A stretch of 64,000 bases of DNA from Emticicia fluvialis. GTDB taxonomy: Bacteria; Bacteroidota; Bacteroidia; Cytophagales; Spirosomataceae. The notes under the pieces are model-generated. The model was not told the DNA's origin. It ran no database searches and saw nothing but the letters and a program-made list of their open reading frames with translations. The DNA lies in the NCBI RefSeq assembly GCF_024793945.1, contig NZ_JANUSD010000012.1, positions 1-64,000 of the forward strand. The letters run 5' to 3'. The position numbers and the translations under genes are program-made. Shown piece by piece: positions 54,531 to 64,000 of the stretch. How positions within the stretch are numbered: the first letter of the stretch is position 1; each line of letters starts with the position of its first letter.

Positions 54531-55691
54531 ATGAAATCGTCATTTCTTGTTTTAAGTTTTATTCTGGCAGGTAATGTGGCTTTAGCCCAGTACAACCCCG
54601 AAAAGCCCGACCTCAGGCAAGGCCGTTTTTATACTGAAGAACAGGCAGCAAAAGTACACCAAGACCTTGCCCAAAACTACAGCGACAAAAAAAGCTGGGA
54701 AAAACGCGCTGCGCTTATCAGGCAAGGCATTCTTGAGGGTTCAGAGTTCAATCTGCTCAAGGTTCCAAATGCATCTAATATTACTATACACAGCAAAAAA
54801 GAGTTTAACGGCTACAGTGTAGAAAACGTATCTTTCCAGAGCCTTAACGGTATCTATGTTACCGGCAACCTGTACCGGCCAATACAGACAAGCAAAAAAA
54901 TGGCAGGCATCCTTTGTCCGCATGGCCATGGGCAAGACCCACGCCTGAAAGAATATACCCAGCAGCGTTGCGCCACATTGGCGCGTATGGGGGCAGTGAT
55001 TTTTGCTTATGACATGATAGGCATGGGCGATATGAAACAGTGCGACCACAAAATACCAAAGGCCGTAAAACTGCAATTGGCAAACAGCACCGCCGCCCTC
55101 AATTTTTTATTGAGCCAGCCAAACATTGATAAAGAACGCATCGGCATGACGGGTGAGTCTGGCGGTGGCACTCAGACTTTTTTACTGGCAGCCATTGATA
55201 ACCGCATTAAGGTATCTGTTCCGGTAGTGATGGTATCTGCGTATTTTTTTGGTGGCTGTATCTGCGAAAGCGGCATGCCCATTCATAAACGCCCCACGCA
55301 TGAAACAACCAATGTTGAAATAGCTGCACTGGCTGCGCCAAGACCTATGCTGTTGGTATCAGACGGTGGCGACTGGACCAAAAACACCCCAAAATTAGAA
55401 TACCCCTACATTAAGCGCATTTATTCTTTTTATGGGGCTGAAGACAAACTGGAGAACGTGCATCTGCCCGATGAAAAGCATGATTACGGCATTTCTAAAA
55501 GATTGGCCGCTTATGAATTTCTGGCCAGACATCTGAAACTGGATATCAACAAGGTAAAAGTTAACGGAAAAATAGATGAAAGCATCAATGCTGTGCTTTC
55601 ACCAGCCCAATTGCAGGTGTTTGATGCCAGCCATCCACTACCTGCTGATGCGCTGAAAGGAGACGAAGCCGTAATGAAACTATTAAACTAA
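54531..55691 (+). CDS. Secreted alpha/beta hydrolase, probable acetyl esterase
   Basis: A 386-residue protein with signal peptide (ends ALAQ) and an alpha/beta hydrolase domain. The nucleophile is Ser210 (TGESGGGTQ), the oxyanion region GILCPHGHG and the histidine is probably His317 (LPDEKHDYG); the acid is probably an Asp in VSDGGDW. It resembles acetylxylan esterase-like proteins. In this locus it may remove acetyl groups from pectin side chains. It is 10 bp after kdgF. Confidence 0.8.
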   Translation: MKSSFLVLSFILAGNVALAQYNPEKPDLRQGRFYTEEQAAKVHQDLAQNYSDKKSWEKRAALIRQGILEGSEFNLLKVPNASNITIHSKKEFNGYSVENVSFQSLNGIYVTGNLYRPIQTSKKMAGILCPHGHGQDPRLKEYTQQRCATLARMGAVIFAYDMIGMGDMKQCDHKIPKAVKLQLANSTAALNFLLSQPNIDKERIGMTGESGGGTQTFLLAAIDNRIKVSVPVVMVSAYFFGGCICESGMPIHKRPTHETTNVEIAALAAPRPMLLVSDGGDWTKNTPKLEYPYIKRIYSFYGAEDKLENVHLPDEKHDYGISKRLAAYEFLARHLKLDINKVKVNGKIDESINAVLSPAQLQVFDASHPLPADALKGDEAVMKLLN

Positions 55692-55696
55692 ACCCT

Positions 55697-56902
55697 ATGA
55701 AAAAGGCCATTATTTCTACACTGGCTTTTTACTGCATGGCTTGTAACACGGCACATGAGGGAAACCATACACAAACCACTATGAAACAGGAAGACACATT
55801 TGGATTCGACTACGAATTTTTAAAGAAACACAAAGAAGTAGTATTACTTGAGCAAGACAGCATGAAAGTTGCCATTGTAGGCGATTATCAGGCAAGAGTA
55901 ATGACCAGCACTGCCCAAGGAAACGGCGGTTTCAGCTATGGTTGGATCAACCACGAAGCTATTGCGTCGGGCAAATACACACCGCACATGAATGCCTTTG
56001 GCGGAGAAGAACGCTTCTGGTTTGGCCCTGAAGGCGGGCAATATTCCGTTTTCTTTAAGAAAGGCAGCACATTTGACTTTGAAAACTGGCAAACCCCGGC
56101 AGAAATAGACACGGTTTCTTATGATTTGGTTGAGAAACAAGCCAACAGAGCAGTTTTCACAAAGGATATGACGTTAGAAAACTACTCAGGCACGCAATTC
56201 AGGGTAAAGCTGAATCGTGAAATCAGATTACTGAACCAATCTGATGCCGAGAAATTATTAGGCGTTGCGCTTAAAGACATTGCCTGGGTGGGGTATCAAA
56301 CCACCAATGCCCTGACTAATACCGGAGCTGAAGACTGGGATAAATCGAAAGGGGTACTTTCTATCTGGCTTCTGGGTATGATGAAAGCCTCACCACAAAA
56401 CACCATCATTATCCCTTACCAATCAGGCAAAGCAGAATTGATTAACGATAGCTACTTTGGTAAAATTCATGCCGGAAGACTGGTAAAAAATGAAGACATC
56501 CTGTTCTTCAAGGCTGACGCGCAGGCCCGTGGTAAAATAGGTATACCTCCGCAGGCATTAAAACCGGTTGCCGGAAGCTACGATGCCGAAAACAAAATAC
56601 TGACTATTGTGCAGTTTGATTACAAAGGGGAAACCGACTACGTGAACTCGATGTGGGAGATTCAGAAAAACCCATACAACGGCGATGCCATTAATGCCTA
56701 TAATGACGGTAAAAATGATACGGGGAGTCAGATGGGGCAATTTTATGAATTAGAGACCTCGTCGCCTGCCATTGCGCTTAAACGCAATGAAACATTAACC
56801 CATGTACAACGTACTTTTCATTTTGAAGGGGCCGAGAACGCCCTGGATGCTATCAGCAAGAAGCTGTTAGGCATACATTTATCTGAAGTACCAAAACTTT
56901 GA
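55697..56902 (+). CDS. DUF6786 family lipoprotein
   Basis: A 401-residue lipoprotein (lipobox CMAC, Cys16) with an all-beta body that resembles DUF6786 and, in fold, aldose-1-epimerase-like proteins (FGGEERFWFGPEGGQYSVFF, LKDIAWVGYQTTNAL). Function is not known; a role in sugar handling is inferred from the neighbours. It follows the esterase gene by five bases. Confidence 0.75.
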   Translation: MKKAIISTLAFYCMACNTAHEGNHTQTTMKQEDTFGFDYEFLKKHKEVVLLEQDSMKVAIVGDYQARVMTSTAQGNGGFSYGWINHEAIASGKYTPHMNAFGGEERFWFGPEGGQYSVFFKKGSTFDFENWQTPAEIDTVSYDLVEKQANRAVFTKDMTLENYSGTQFRVKLNREIRLLNQSDAEKLLGVALKDIAWVGYQTTNALTNTGAEDWDKSKGVLSIWLLGMMKASPQNTIIIPYQSGKAELINDSYFGKIHAGRLVKNEDILFFKADAQARGKIGIPPQALKPVAGSYDAENKILTIVQFDYKGETDYVNSMWEIQKNPYNGDAINAYNDGKNDTGSQMGQFYELETSSPAIALKRNETLTHVQRTFHFEGAENALDAISKKLLGIHLSEVPKL

Positions 56903-56920
56903 ATCTATAATTATCCACTC

Positions 56921-59311
56921 ATGAAAAAAACCAAATTATTACTTCTGCTTTTTACTATCTCGCTTGCCAGTCACGCACAACCAGATAAAACGCTCTGGTA
57001 TAAAAAGCCGGCGCAATACTTTGAAGAAAGCCTGGTGCTGGGTAATGGCAAATTAGGCGCTACTGTTTTCGGTGGCGTTCAATCAGACAAAATCTATCTG
57101 AACGATGCCACATTGTGGTCTGGTGAGCCTGTAAATCCTAACATGAATCCGGAGGCTTACAAGCATATTCCGGCTATAAGAGAGGCTCTTCAAAAAGAAG
57201 ACTATAAATTAGCCGACCAGTTGTATCGCAAAATTCAGGGAAAATACTCTGAGTCATTTGCGCCGCTGGGCACGCTGTATATCAACTTTGCCAATGAAGA
57301 TAAAGCGCAGAACTACTATCGCGAACTGAATATAGGCGAGGCGGTTTCAAAAACCACTTACGAAATTGATGGGGTGAAATACACCCGTGAATACTTTGTG
57401 TCGCACCCCGACCAGATTATGGTTATTAGGCTGACCAGCAGCAAGGCCGGGGCATTGAGTTTTGATGTAAAGTTTAACAGCCTGCTTAAAAACAAAGTTA
57501 CGGCCAATGGTAATCTGTTATCAGTTAATGGCTACGCCCCGGTAAAGGCTTTGCCTAACTATGTCAATTCGCCGAATGCAGTTGTATTTGATGAATCTAA
57601 AGGCACCAGATTTACAACCCTTGCTAAAATCAAAAATATAGGTGGCAGTGTAATGGCCACCGACAGCACTATCGGCATTAAGAATGGAACAGAGGCCTTG
57701 ATATTTGTATCAATAGCCACCAGCTTTAATGGGTTCGACAAAAACCCTGCAACAGAGGGTCTTGATAATAAGGCCATTGCGGCAGCTAATCTGAACAAAG
57801 CATCTGCCAAACCCTTTTTACAGCTAAAGCAGGCGCATATTAAAGATTACCAAACATTTTTTAATAGAGTAAGCCTGAACATCGGCGCTAGTCAGGCTCC
57901 GGTTTTACCAACTGACGAAAGGCTCAGACGTTACGCCGAAGGTAAAGAAGATAAAGTGCTGGAAGTACTGTATTTTCAATATGGCCGATACCTGCTTATC
58001 AGCAGCTCGCGTACCAATGGTGTTCCTGCCAACCTGCAAGGTATCTGGAATCCCTATATGAGACCACCCTGGAGCAGTAACTACACGACCAATATCAATG
58101 CCGAAGAAAACTACTGGCTGGCAGAAAACACCAACCTTTCAGAAATGCACAAGCCCTTACTCGGGTTTATCAGAAACGCTTCAGAAACCGGAAAAATTAC
58201 GGCCAGAACTTTTTATGGCGTGAATGGCTGGACAGTAGCCCACAACTCCGATATCTGGGCTATGAGTAATCCGGTAGGTGATTTTGGTAATGGCGACCCC
58301 GTATGGGCTAACTGGACCATGGGTGGTACCTGGCTGAGTACCCACCTTTGGGAACACTACATTTTTACGAAAGACATCAGTTTCCTGAAAAACGAGGCCT
58401 ACGGCATTATGCGTGGCGCAGCGCAGTTTTGTCTGGAATGGCTGGTGCCGGATAAAAACGGGAATCTGGTTACCTCACCGTCTACATCGCCCGAAAACAA
58501 ATATATTACATCAACTGGATATCATGGCGCTACCCTTTATGGAGCCACAGCCGACCTGGCTATGATTCGCGAGTGCTTTGAGCAAACCATCAAGGCATCA
58601 AAAATATTGAACACCGATGTCGAGTTCAGAACCAGGCTGGAACAGGCACTGGCCAAACTATACCCATATCAGATAGGCAAAAAAGGTAATTTGCAGGAGT
58701 GGTATTATGACTGGGAAGACGAAGACCCTAAACACCGCCATCAGTCGCATCTTTTTGGCTTGTTCCCGGGTAATCATATCACACCTGAAAAAACACCTTC
58801 TCTGGCTGATGCCTGTCGTAAAACACTGGAAATAAAAGGCGATGAAACAACGGGTTGGTCAAAAGGCTGGAGAATAAACCTTTGGGCAAGGCTATGGGAC
58901 GGAAACCACGCCTACAAAATGTACCGTGAGTTATTGCATTACGTAGAACCCGACGGTGTAAAGACCAAATATGCACGTGGTGGCGGTACTTACCCTAACC
59001 TGTTTGACGCCCACCCGCCATTCCAGATTGATGGCAACTTTGGCGGGGCAGCGGCCGTAGCAGAAATGCTGGTGCAGTCTGATGAAAACCTGATTCGCTT
59101 GCTACCTGCCCTGCCAGACGATTGGAGCAATGGTTCTGTTAAGGGTCTATGCGCCAGAGGTGGTTTTGAAATAACCATGACCTGGGCAAATAAAACAGTG
59201 AAGTCTATCACGGTTTATTCTAAAAAAGGCGGGCAAACCACTCTGGTAAGTGGTAGCAAATCTAAAAAAATCAACCTGAAAGCAGGACAAAAACTGAATG
59301 TGGTGTTGTAA
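56921..59311 (+). CDS. GH95 family glycoside hydrolase
   Basis: A 796-residue secreted enzyme (signal peptide ends SHAQ) of GH95, which includes alpha-L-fucosidases and alpha-L-galactosidases. N-terminal LWYKKPAQYFEESLVLGNGKLGA, the barrel motifs NLQGIWNPYMRPPWSSNYTTNINAEENYW and the ending PPFQIDGNFGGAAAVAEMLVQS are clear. It may act on the fucose or galactose side chains of pectin. Confidence 0.93.
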   Translation: MKKTKLLLLLFTISLASHAQPDKTLWYKKPAQYFEESLVLGNGKLGATVFGGVQSDKIYLNDATLWSGEPVNPNMNPEAYKHIPAIREALQKEDYKLADQLYRKIQGKYSESFAPLGTLYINFANEDKAQNYYRELNIGEAVSKTTYEIDGVKYTREYFVSHPDQIMVIRLTSSKAGALSFDVKFNSLLKNKVTANGNLLSVNGYAPVKALPNYVNSPNAVVFDESKGTRFTTLAKIKNIGGSVMATDSTIGIKNGTEALIFVSIATSFNGFDKNPATEGLDNKAIAAANLNKASAKPFLQLKQAHIKDYQTFFNRVSLNIGASQAPVLPTDERLRRYAEGKEDKVLEVLYFQYGRYLLISSSRTNGVPANLQGIWNPYMRPPWSSNYTTNINAEENYWLAENTNLSEMHKPLLGFIRNASETGKITARTFYGVNGWTVAHNSDIWAMSNPVGDFGNGDPVWANWTMGGTWLSTHLWEHYIFTKDISFLKNEAYGIMRGAAQFCLEWLVPDKNGNLVTSPSTSPENKYITSTGYHGATLYGATADLAMIRECFEQTIKASKILNTDVEFRTRLEQALAKLYPYQIGKKGNLQEWYYDWEDEDPKHRHQSHLFGLFPGNHITPEKTPSLADACRKTLEIKGDETTGWSKGWRINLWARLWDGNHAYKMYRELLHYVEPDGVKTKYARGGGTYPNLFDAHPPFQIDGNFGGAAAVAEMLVQSDENLIRLLPALPDDWSNGSVKGLCARGGFEITMTWANKTVKSITVYSKKGGQTTLVSGSKSKKINLKAGQKLNVVL

Positions 59312-59337
59312 TATTTATCCTTATTAAATATTTCATT

Positions 59338-61251
59338 ATGATTGCTAAAAAACTGATTGCTATTTTTCTGTTCGGCTGCATAAGCAGTATTGCACAGAAA
59401 CCCTATTCGGTTCAAATGGCTGAGTCGTTCATGACCTGGCACAAAGACTCTATTACCGTAAAACCCAATAAACCGGCAGGTTGGGATTACGAGCAGGGGT
59501 TGGCGCTTAAAGCACTGGAAAAGGTCTGGTATAGAACAGGAGACGGAAAATATTTTGAGTACATCAGAAAAGATATTGACCGCTACGTGCAGAAAGACGG
59601 CAGCATCAGAACTTACGCTTATAATGATTTTAATCTGGACAATATTCCTACCGGAAGAGCGCTGTTGATGCTGGCGCAACAAACACAGCCTGATAAAGAG
59701 AAATACATCAAAGCCGCCCATTTACTTTGGAAACAGATAGAGAACCAGCCCAAAACCAAAGAGGGTGGCTACTGGCACAAGCAAAGGTATCCTTACCAGA
59801 TGTGGCTTGACGGCCTTTTTATGTGCGAGCCTTTTGCGGCTGAATACAGCAGGCTATTCAACAAGCCTGAGCATTTTGATGACATTGCCAGACAGTTTGC
59901 CCTGATTGAAAAATATGCAGTAGATGAACAGACCGGCCTGGTGTATCATGGCTACGACGAAAGCCGTGAACAGAAATGGGCAGATAAAAAAACGGGGCTT
60001 TCGCCGCATTTCTGGAGCCGTGCCATTGGCTGGTATGGAATGGCATTGGTGGATGTTCTGGATTATTTCCCGGAAAATCACCCTGAAAAAGCGAATCTAA
60101 TCAAATATCTGCAACGCCTGGCGCCTGCCTTGGTAAAATATCAAAATGCTCAGTCCGGTGTCTGGTATCAGATGACCACTCAGGGAAACCGTAAAGGTAA
60201 TTACTTTGAGGCGTCAGCATCTTGTATGTTTGTGTATGCTTTGGCAAAAGGGGTTCGTCAGGGGTATCTGGATGCCCGGTATCTGTCAGCCGCCAGAAAA
60301 GGCTACGCCGGTATACTGAAAGAATTTGTTGAGAAAGAAAAAGACGGAACAATCAGCCTGAACAAAACCGTAAGTGTAGGTGGCCTGGGTGGCAACCCGT
60401 ATCGTGATGGTTCGTACGAATACTATCTGAGCGAACCTATCCGCAAGAACGATTTGAAAGGCGTCGGCCCGTTTATCTTTGCCAGCGTTGAAATGGAAAT
60501 TGCTAACGAAAACACTTTGGGCAAAGGCAAAGTAGTGGCTGTAGACGGGCATTTCAATAATGAATTCAGAAAAGACCTGAATGGCAATCAAGAGAATTTC
60601 CATTATACGTGGGACGACCGCATGCACTCTGGCTTCTGGCTCTGGGGTAATATCTTTAACGAATTAGGAGCCAGAACAACCACTATTAAACAAGCGCCTA
60701 CGGCTGCAAACCTGAAAGACGTAAGTGTTTACATTATAGTTGACCCAGACACAAAAAAGGAAACAGCAAAGCCTGCTTTAATTCAGGCAGATGATATTAA
60801 ACAGATTAGTAACTGGGTTAAAAATGGCGGTGTATTGGTAATGATGGCTAATGATACATCTAATTGCGAGCATAAAAACTTCAACCTCCTGGCCAAAGAA
60901 TTTGGCATTCAGTTTTTACCCAAAAACATAAACATGGTGCAAGGGACGCAATGGGAACAAGGCCGTTTAGACATACCAGCGGGGAATCCGGTTTTTAAAA
61001 GCACTCAGGCGGTTTATATTAAAGAATTATCGCCATTGGCTTTGAGTACCCCTGCCAGATCTGTACTGACAGATAAAGGTGAAGTAATCATTGCAACCGC
61101 AAAAGTAGGTAAAGGAACCGTTTTTGCAGTGGGCGACCCCTGGCTGTACAACGAATACACTGATGGCCGCCGGATACCGCTTGTTTATCAGAATTTTAAC
61201 GCTGCCAAAGATTTAGCCACATGGTTGTTGCAGCAAACAATAAAAAAGTAA
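59338..61251 (+). CDS. GH105 unsaturated uronyl hydrolase with C-terminal DUF4350-like domain
   Basis: A 637-residue secreted fusion (signal peptide ends SIAQ). Residues 25-385 form the GH105 (YteR/YesR) barrel: WDYEQGLALKALEKVW and Asp158 in YQMWLDGLFMCEPFA, with EASASCMFVYALAKG. Residues 390-637 resemble a DUF4350/GATase-like domain (VVAVDGHFNNE, VYIIVDPDTKK, ISNWVKNGGVLVMMANDT). The enzyme frees unsaturated galacturonate from rhamnogalacturonan. The role of the second domain is unknown. Confidence 0.88.
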   Translation: MIAKKLIAIFLFGCISSIAQKPYSVQMAESFMTWHKDSITVKPNKPAGWDYEQGLALKALEKVWYRTGDGKYFEYIRKDIDRYVQKDGSIRTYAYNDFNLDNIPTGRALLMLAQQTQPDKEKYIKAAHLLWKQIENQPKTKEGGYWHKQRYPYQMWLDGLFMCEPFAAEYSRLFNKPEHFDDIARQFALIEKYAVDEQTGLVYHGYDESREQKWADKKTGLSPHFWSRAIGWYGMALVDVLDYFPENHPEKANLIKYLQRLAPALVKYQNAQSGVWYQMTTQGNRKGNYFEASASCMFVYALAKGVRQGYLDARYLSAARKGYAGILKEFVEKEKDGTISLNKTVSVGGLGGNPYRDGSYEYYLSEPIRKNDLKGVGPFIFASVEMEIANENTLGKGKVVAVDGHFNNEFRKDLNGNQENFHYTWDDRMHSGFWLWGNIFNELGARTTTIKQAPTAANLKDVSVYIIVDPDTKKETAKPALIQADDIKQISNWVKNGGVLVMMANDTSNCEHKNFNLLAKEFGIQFLPKNINMVQGTQWEQGRLDIPAGNPVFKSTQAVYIKELSPLALSTPARSVLTDKGEVIIATAKVGKGTVFAVGDPWLYNEYTDGRRIPLVYQNFNAAKDLATWLLQQTIKK

Positions 61252-61543
61252 TAATCTGATTCGTATTTTCTATTACACCCCCCCTATCGGGTATATAAAA
61301 CTAATTCAGACCGATGTTTGAATAGAGGCCTACTTTAGTTGGTAAGTTAACTAATATCGAACAATATTGACACACAGGCATTAGTCACTTGTCAAAATAG
61401 TATTAAAAAAAGAAAAATTAGGGCAGAATAAATTAGTTAAAACTAAATAGTTTTGCTGCATCATAATTGAAAAACTTATAGCGACACAACCTCCAGGATG
61501 AGTATCCTTGTGTCAATTTCCAAATCTTAAGACTTTGAGAAGC
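61252..61543. other. Intergenic region before uxaC
   Basis: A 292-bp AT-rich stretch. It probably contains a promoter for uxaC, but I found no well-spaced -33/-7 pair and no copy of the AACGTT-containing element. Confidence 0.5.
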
Positions 61544-62944
61544 ATGAAACCGTTTTTAGACGAAGATTTTTTGTTGCAAACCAAAACCGCCCGCACGCTT
61601 TACCACGAGTTTGCGAAAAATATGCCCATCATTGATTACCACAATCACTTACCACCAGACCAGATTGTGGCCGATAAAGTGTTTAACAACATAACCGAAA
61701 TATGGCTTTATGGCGACCACTATAAGTGGCGCGCCATGCGCACCAATGGTATTAATGAAAAATATTGTACCGGGGATGCGTCTGACTACGAAAAGTTTGA
61801 AAAATGGGCAGAAACCGTGCCTTATACCATGCGTAATCCGCTGTATCACTGGACACACCTTGAGCTTCAGCGGTACTTTGGTATTCAGGATGTATTAAAC
61901 ACTCAGACAGCTAAGAAGATTTATGATATTGCTTCCGAGAAAATCAGTTCGCCGGAGTTTTCGGTGAGAAATCTGCTACGTAAAATGAATGTAAAAGTGG
62001 TTTGTACAACCGACGACCCACTTGATACATTAGAATACCATAAGCAATTAAGAGATACCGGTGATTTTGAAGTTAAAATGCTGCCGGCCTTCAGACCGGA
62101 TAAATTTATTTTGATTGATAACCCGAATTTCGCGACCTATATTCAGAAACTGGGTGCTATTGTCAATTTTGACATACTGTCATTTGAAGATTTGCTAAAG
62201 GCGCTTCGCCAGCGTGCCGATTTCTTTGCGTTGCAGGGCGGGCAAATTTCAGACCACGGCCTGGAACAAATTTATGCCGCCGACTTCACCCCTGAAACCG
62301 CAGACAGCGCCTTTAAAAATGCCATAGCAGGCAAAACACTTTCAGAAACCGAAGCAATTGTGTTCAAATCAGCTATTCTGCATGAATTAGGTAAAATGTA
62401 TGCCGAATTGGGCTGGACACAGCAGTTCCACCTGGGCGCTTTGCGTAACAACAACAAACGTGCTATGCGTGTACTGGGCCCCGATACTGGTTGGGATTCA
62501 ATAGGTGACTGGTCGCAGGCGGCAGCTTTGTCTAAGTTTTTGGGCAAGCTGGATGAATACGATCAACTGGCCAAAACCATAATCTATAACCTCAACCCTG
62601 CTGATAATGAACTGATAGCCACAATGGTGGGCAATTTTAACGATGGCTCAATGGCAGGTAAAGTGCAGTTTGGTTCAGGCTGGTGGTTTCTAGACCAGAA
62701 AGACGGCATGGAAAAACAAATCAATGCACTGTCGAACATGGGCTTATTGAGCCGCTTTGTAGGTATGCTGACAGACTCACGCAGTTTCCTTTCATTCCCC
62801 CGCCATGAGTATTTCCGTCGTATTCTATGCAATATTTATGGCAATGATATCGAAAACGGCGAATTACCAAACGACATAGCCTGGGTTGGTGAAACTGTGC
62901 AAAACATTTGCTACAATAACGCCAAAAACTATTTTGGCTGGTAA
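61544..62944 (+). CDS. uxaC: Glucuronate isomerase
   Basis: A 466-residue metal-dependent isomerase (amidohydrolase-type barrel) that converts D-glucuronate to D-fructuronate and D-galacturonate to D-tagaturonate. It shows PIIDYHNHLPPDQI, TTDDPLDTLEYH, GWTQQFHLGALRNNN and GWWFLDQKDGMEKQ. The frame is open from 61508; the ATG at 61544 (MKPFLDEDFLL) is the family start. It covers the saturated uronates not taken by the KduI/KduD branch. Confidence 0.95.
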   Translation: MKPFLDEDFLLQTKTARTLYHEFAKNMPIIDYHNHLPPDQIVADKVFNNITEIWLYGDHYKWRAMRTNGINEKYCTGDASDYEKFEKWAETVPYTMRNPLYHWTHLELQRYFGIQDVLNTQTAKKIYDIASEKISSPEFSVRNLLRKMNVKVVCTTDDPLDTLEYHKQLRDTGDFEVKMLPAFRPDKFILIDNPNFATYIQKLGAIVNFDILSFEDLLKALRQRADFFALQGGQISDHGLEQIYAADFTPETADSAFKNAIAGKTLSETEAIVFKSAILHELGKMYAELGWTQQFHLGALRNNNKRAMRVLGPDTGWDSIGDWSQAAALSKFLGKLDEYDQLAKTIIYNLNPADNELIATMVGNFNDGSMAGKVQFGSGWWFLDQKDGMEKQINALSNMGLLSRFVGMLTDSRSFLSFPRHEYFRRILCNIYGNDIENGELPNDIAWVGETVQNICYNNAKNYFGW

Positions 62945-62955
62945 AAAGAGCCCGC

Positions 62956-64000
62956 ATGAAACGCTTTGTTATTCTTTTACTACTGATAACCTTTCAGGTA
63001 TCGGCGCAGGTATCTACCACCAAGCCCTGGGCTTACTGGTGGTGGATGGGCAGCGCCGTTACCAAAGACGGTATCAGCCAGAATCTGAAAGAATATGCCC
63101 GGGCGGGTTTCGGCGGTATGCACATCATACCCATTTATGGCGTAAAGGGCGAAGAAAATAAATTTCTGCCGTTTTTAACAGAAGAATGGCTGGAAATGCT
63201 TGATTTCACGCTAAAGGAAGCTAAAAAAAATAATCTGGGTATTGACCTTACACTTGGTACAGGCTGGCCGTTTGGTGGCAAAAGCGTTTCTACGGCAGAT
63301 GCCGCTCAGGCGTTCAGGGTAACAGAGCACAACGGCCAATATATGCTTACCTTTGCTCCTACTAATCAGAAAGTAAAGCGAGCTGCCCCGGGTGGAGAAG
63401 GGCTGGTACTTGACCCATTCAATAAAGCAGCCTTAGAGCGTTATCTGCAAACATTTCAGGATGCTTTCAGACAAAAGAAGTATCCTGTCCGTGCGTTTTA
63501 TAACGATTCTTACGAGGTTTACGGCGCTAACTGGACTGCCAATTTCTTTCAGCGATTCAAGGAGTTGAGAGGCTATGATTTGCAACAACACCTGGACGTA
63601 TTGGCTAAAGAAAAAGCAGAGAGCCCACGCGAAAAACTGATATGGGGCGACTACAACGAAACCCTTTCGGATATTCTGCGTGACGATTTCACCAAAACCT
63701 GGACAGGCTGGTCGAAAAAACAAGGTAAACTCACCCGTAATGAAGCCCATGGCTCGCCCGCCAATATTCTTGACCTCTATGCCCTTGCTGATATTCCTGA
63801 ATCAGAATTCTTCGGCAGTAAACCTTATGATATTCCGCTTTCAAGAATAGACCCTGACTACGAAGAAAAACGTTTTGGTGTACCAGATGCACTGGTGCTG
63901 AAACTGGCATCTTCTGTGGCGCATGTAACGGGCAAAAAACTAGTGAGTTCAGAGACCGCAACATGGCTGGGTAACCATTTCAAGGTATCTTTATCGCAGG
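62956..64000 (+). CDS. GH106-like alpha-L-rhamnosidase, cut by window end
   Basis: The first 348 residues of a secreted hydrolase (signal peptide ends QVSAQ). WAYWWWMGSAVTKDGISQNLKEYARAGFGGMHIIP and GIDLTLGTGWPFGG match the start of GH106 rhamnosidases. The family is usually over 900 residues, so most of the protein lies outside the window. It starts 11 bp after uxaC. It would remove rhamnose from rhamnogalacturonan oligomers. Confidence 0.85.
   Translation, partial: MKRFVILLLLITFQVSAQVSTTKPWAYWWWMGSAVTKDGISQNLKEYARAGFGGMHIIPIYGVKGEENKFLPFLTEEWLEMLDFTLKEAKKNNLGIDLTLGTGWPFGGKSVSTADAAQAFRVTEHNGQYMLTFAPTNQKVKRAAPGGEGLVLDPFNKAALERYLQTFQDAFRQKKYPVRAFYNDSYEVYGANWTANFFQRFKELRGYDLQQHLDVLAKEKAESPREKLIWGDYNETLSDILRDDFTKTWTGWSKKQGKLTRNEAHGSPANILDLYALADIPESEFFGSKPYDIPLSRIDPDYEEKRFGVPDALVLKLASSVAHVTGKKLVSSETATWLGNHFKVSLSQ

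Noticed and set aside
1..64000. CRISPR arrays, rRNA and tRNA genes
   Set aside because: No spaced direct repeats of CRISPR type and no rRNA or tRNA signatures were seen on reading the window.

Overview
The window looks like chromosomal DNA of a Bacteroidota bacterium, most likely of the Cytophagales type. It has a SusC/SusD pair, several lipoproteins with short Bacteroidota-style lipoboxes, TAnnTTTG-type -7 promoter boxes, few clear Shine-Dalgarno sequences, a 408-residue IspH and the RDD/SpoIIM/DUF4129/DUF4350/MoxR/DUF58 gene set. The species cannot be fixed from sequence alone. I saw no rRNA, tRNA, CRISPR array or intact transposase.

Region 1 (1-4.6 kb) is accessory DNA. A RepA-like ATPase and a primase-like zinc-ribbon/TOPRIM protein, typical of Bacteroidota mobile elements, lie on the minus strand. 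Between them sits an AT-rich insert with an Mrr-like nuclease, a GNAT acetyltransferase coupled to a 50-residue ORF, and a broken gene. The insert is bounded by two unusual hairpin arrays built from 9-bp units.

Region 2 (4.7-22.6 kb) is mostly housekeeping: valS, a DUF2807 lipoprotein, a ROK sugar kinase, the MoxR/DUF58/SpoIIM operon with divergent RDD gene, ispH, a RemB/Wzi-like outer-membrane protein, and a TonB-dependent receptor followed by a small lipoprotein. The last two genes carry three copies of a 15-bp TGCAA-N5-TTGCA palindrome over their -7 boxes, suggesting metal control by a Fur/Zur-type repressor.

Region 3 (22.6-26.8 kb) is a uronate catabolic operon: a LacI regulator diverges from kduD, kduI and a GH88 unsaturated glucuronyl hydrolase.

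Region 4 (27.5-48.2 kb) is an exopolysaccharide locus. A plus-strand operon (receiver protein, phosphoglycosyl transferase with a pseudo-receiver, glycosyltransferases, acyltransferase) converges on a minus-strand operon (TolC-like protein, Wzz/BY-kinase-like copolymerase, Wzy ligase/polymerase, glycosyltransferases, Wzx flippase, acyltransferase). A phosphorelay of hybrid kinase, LytTR regulator and free Hpt protein follows.

Region 5 (48.8-64 kb, cut by the window end) is a pectin/rhamnogalacturonan utilisation locus: SusC, SusD and a small lipoprotein, then kdgF, an esterase, a DUF6786 lipoprotein, GH95, GH105, uxaC and GH106. Regions 3 and 5 together give a pathway from unsaturated uronides through KdgF, KduI and KduD towards 2-keto-3-deoxygluconate. 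They share a nearly identical 30-bp AACGTT-containing element, so one LacI-type regulator probably controls both.
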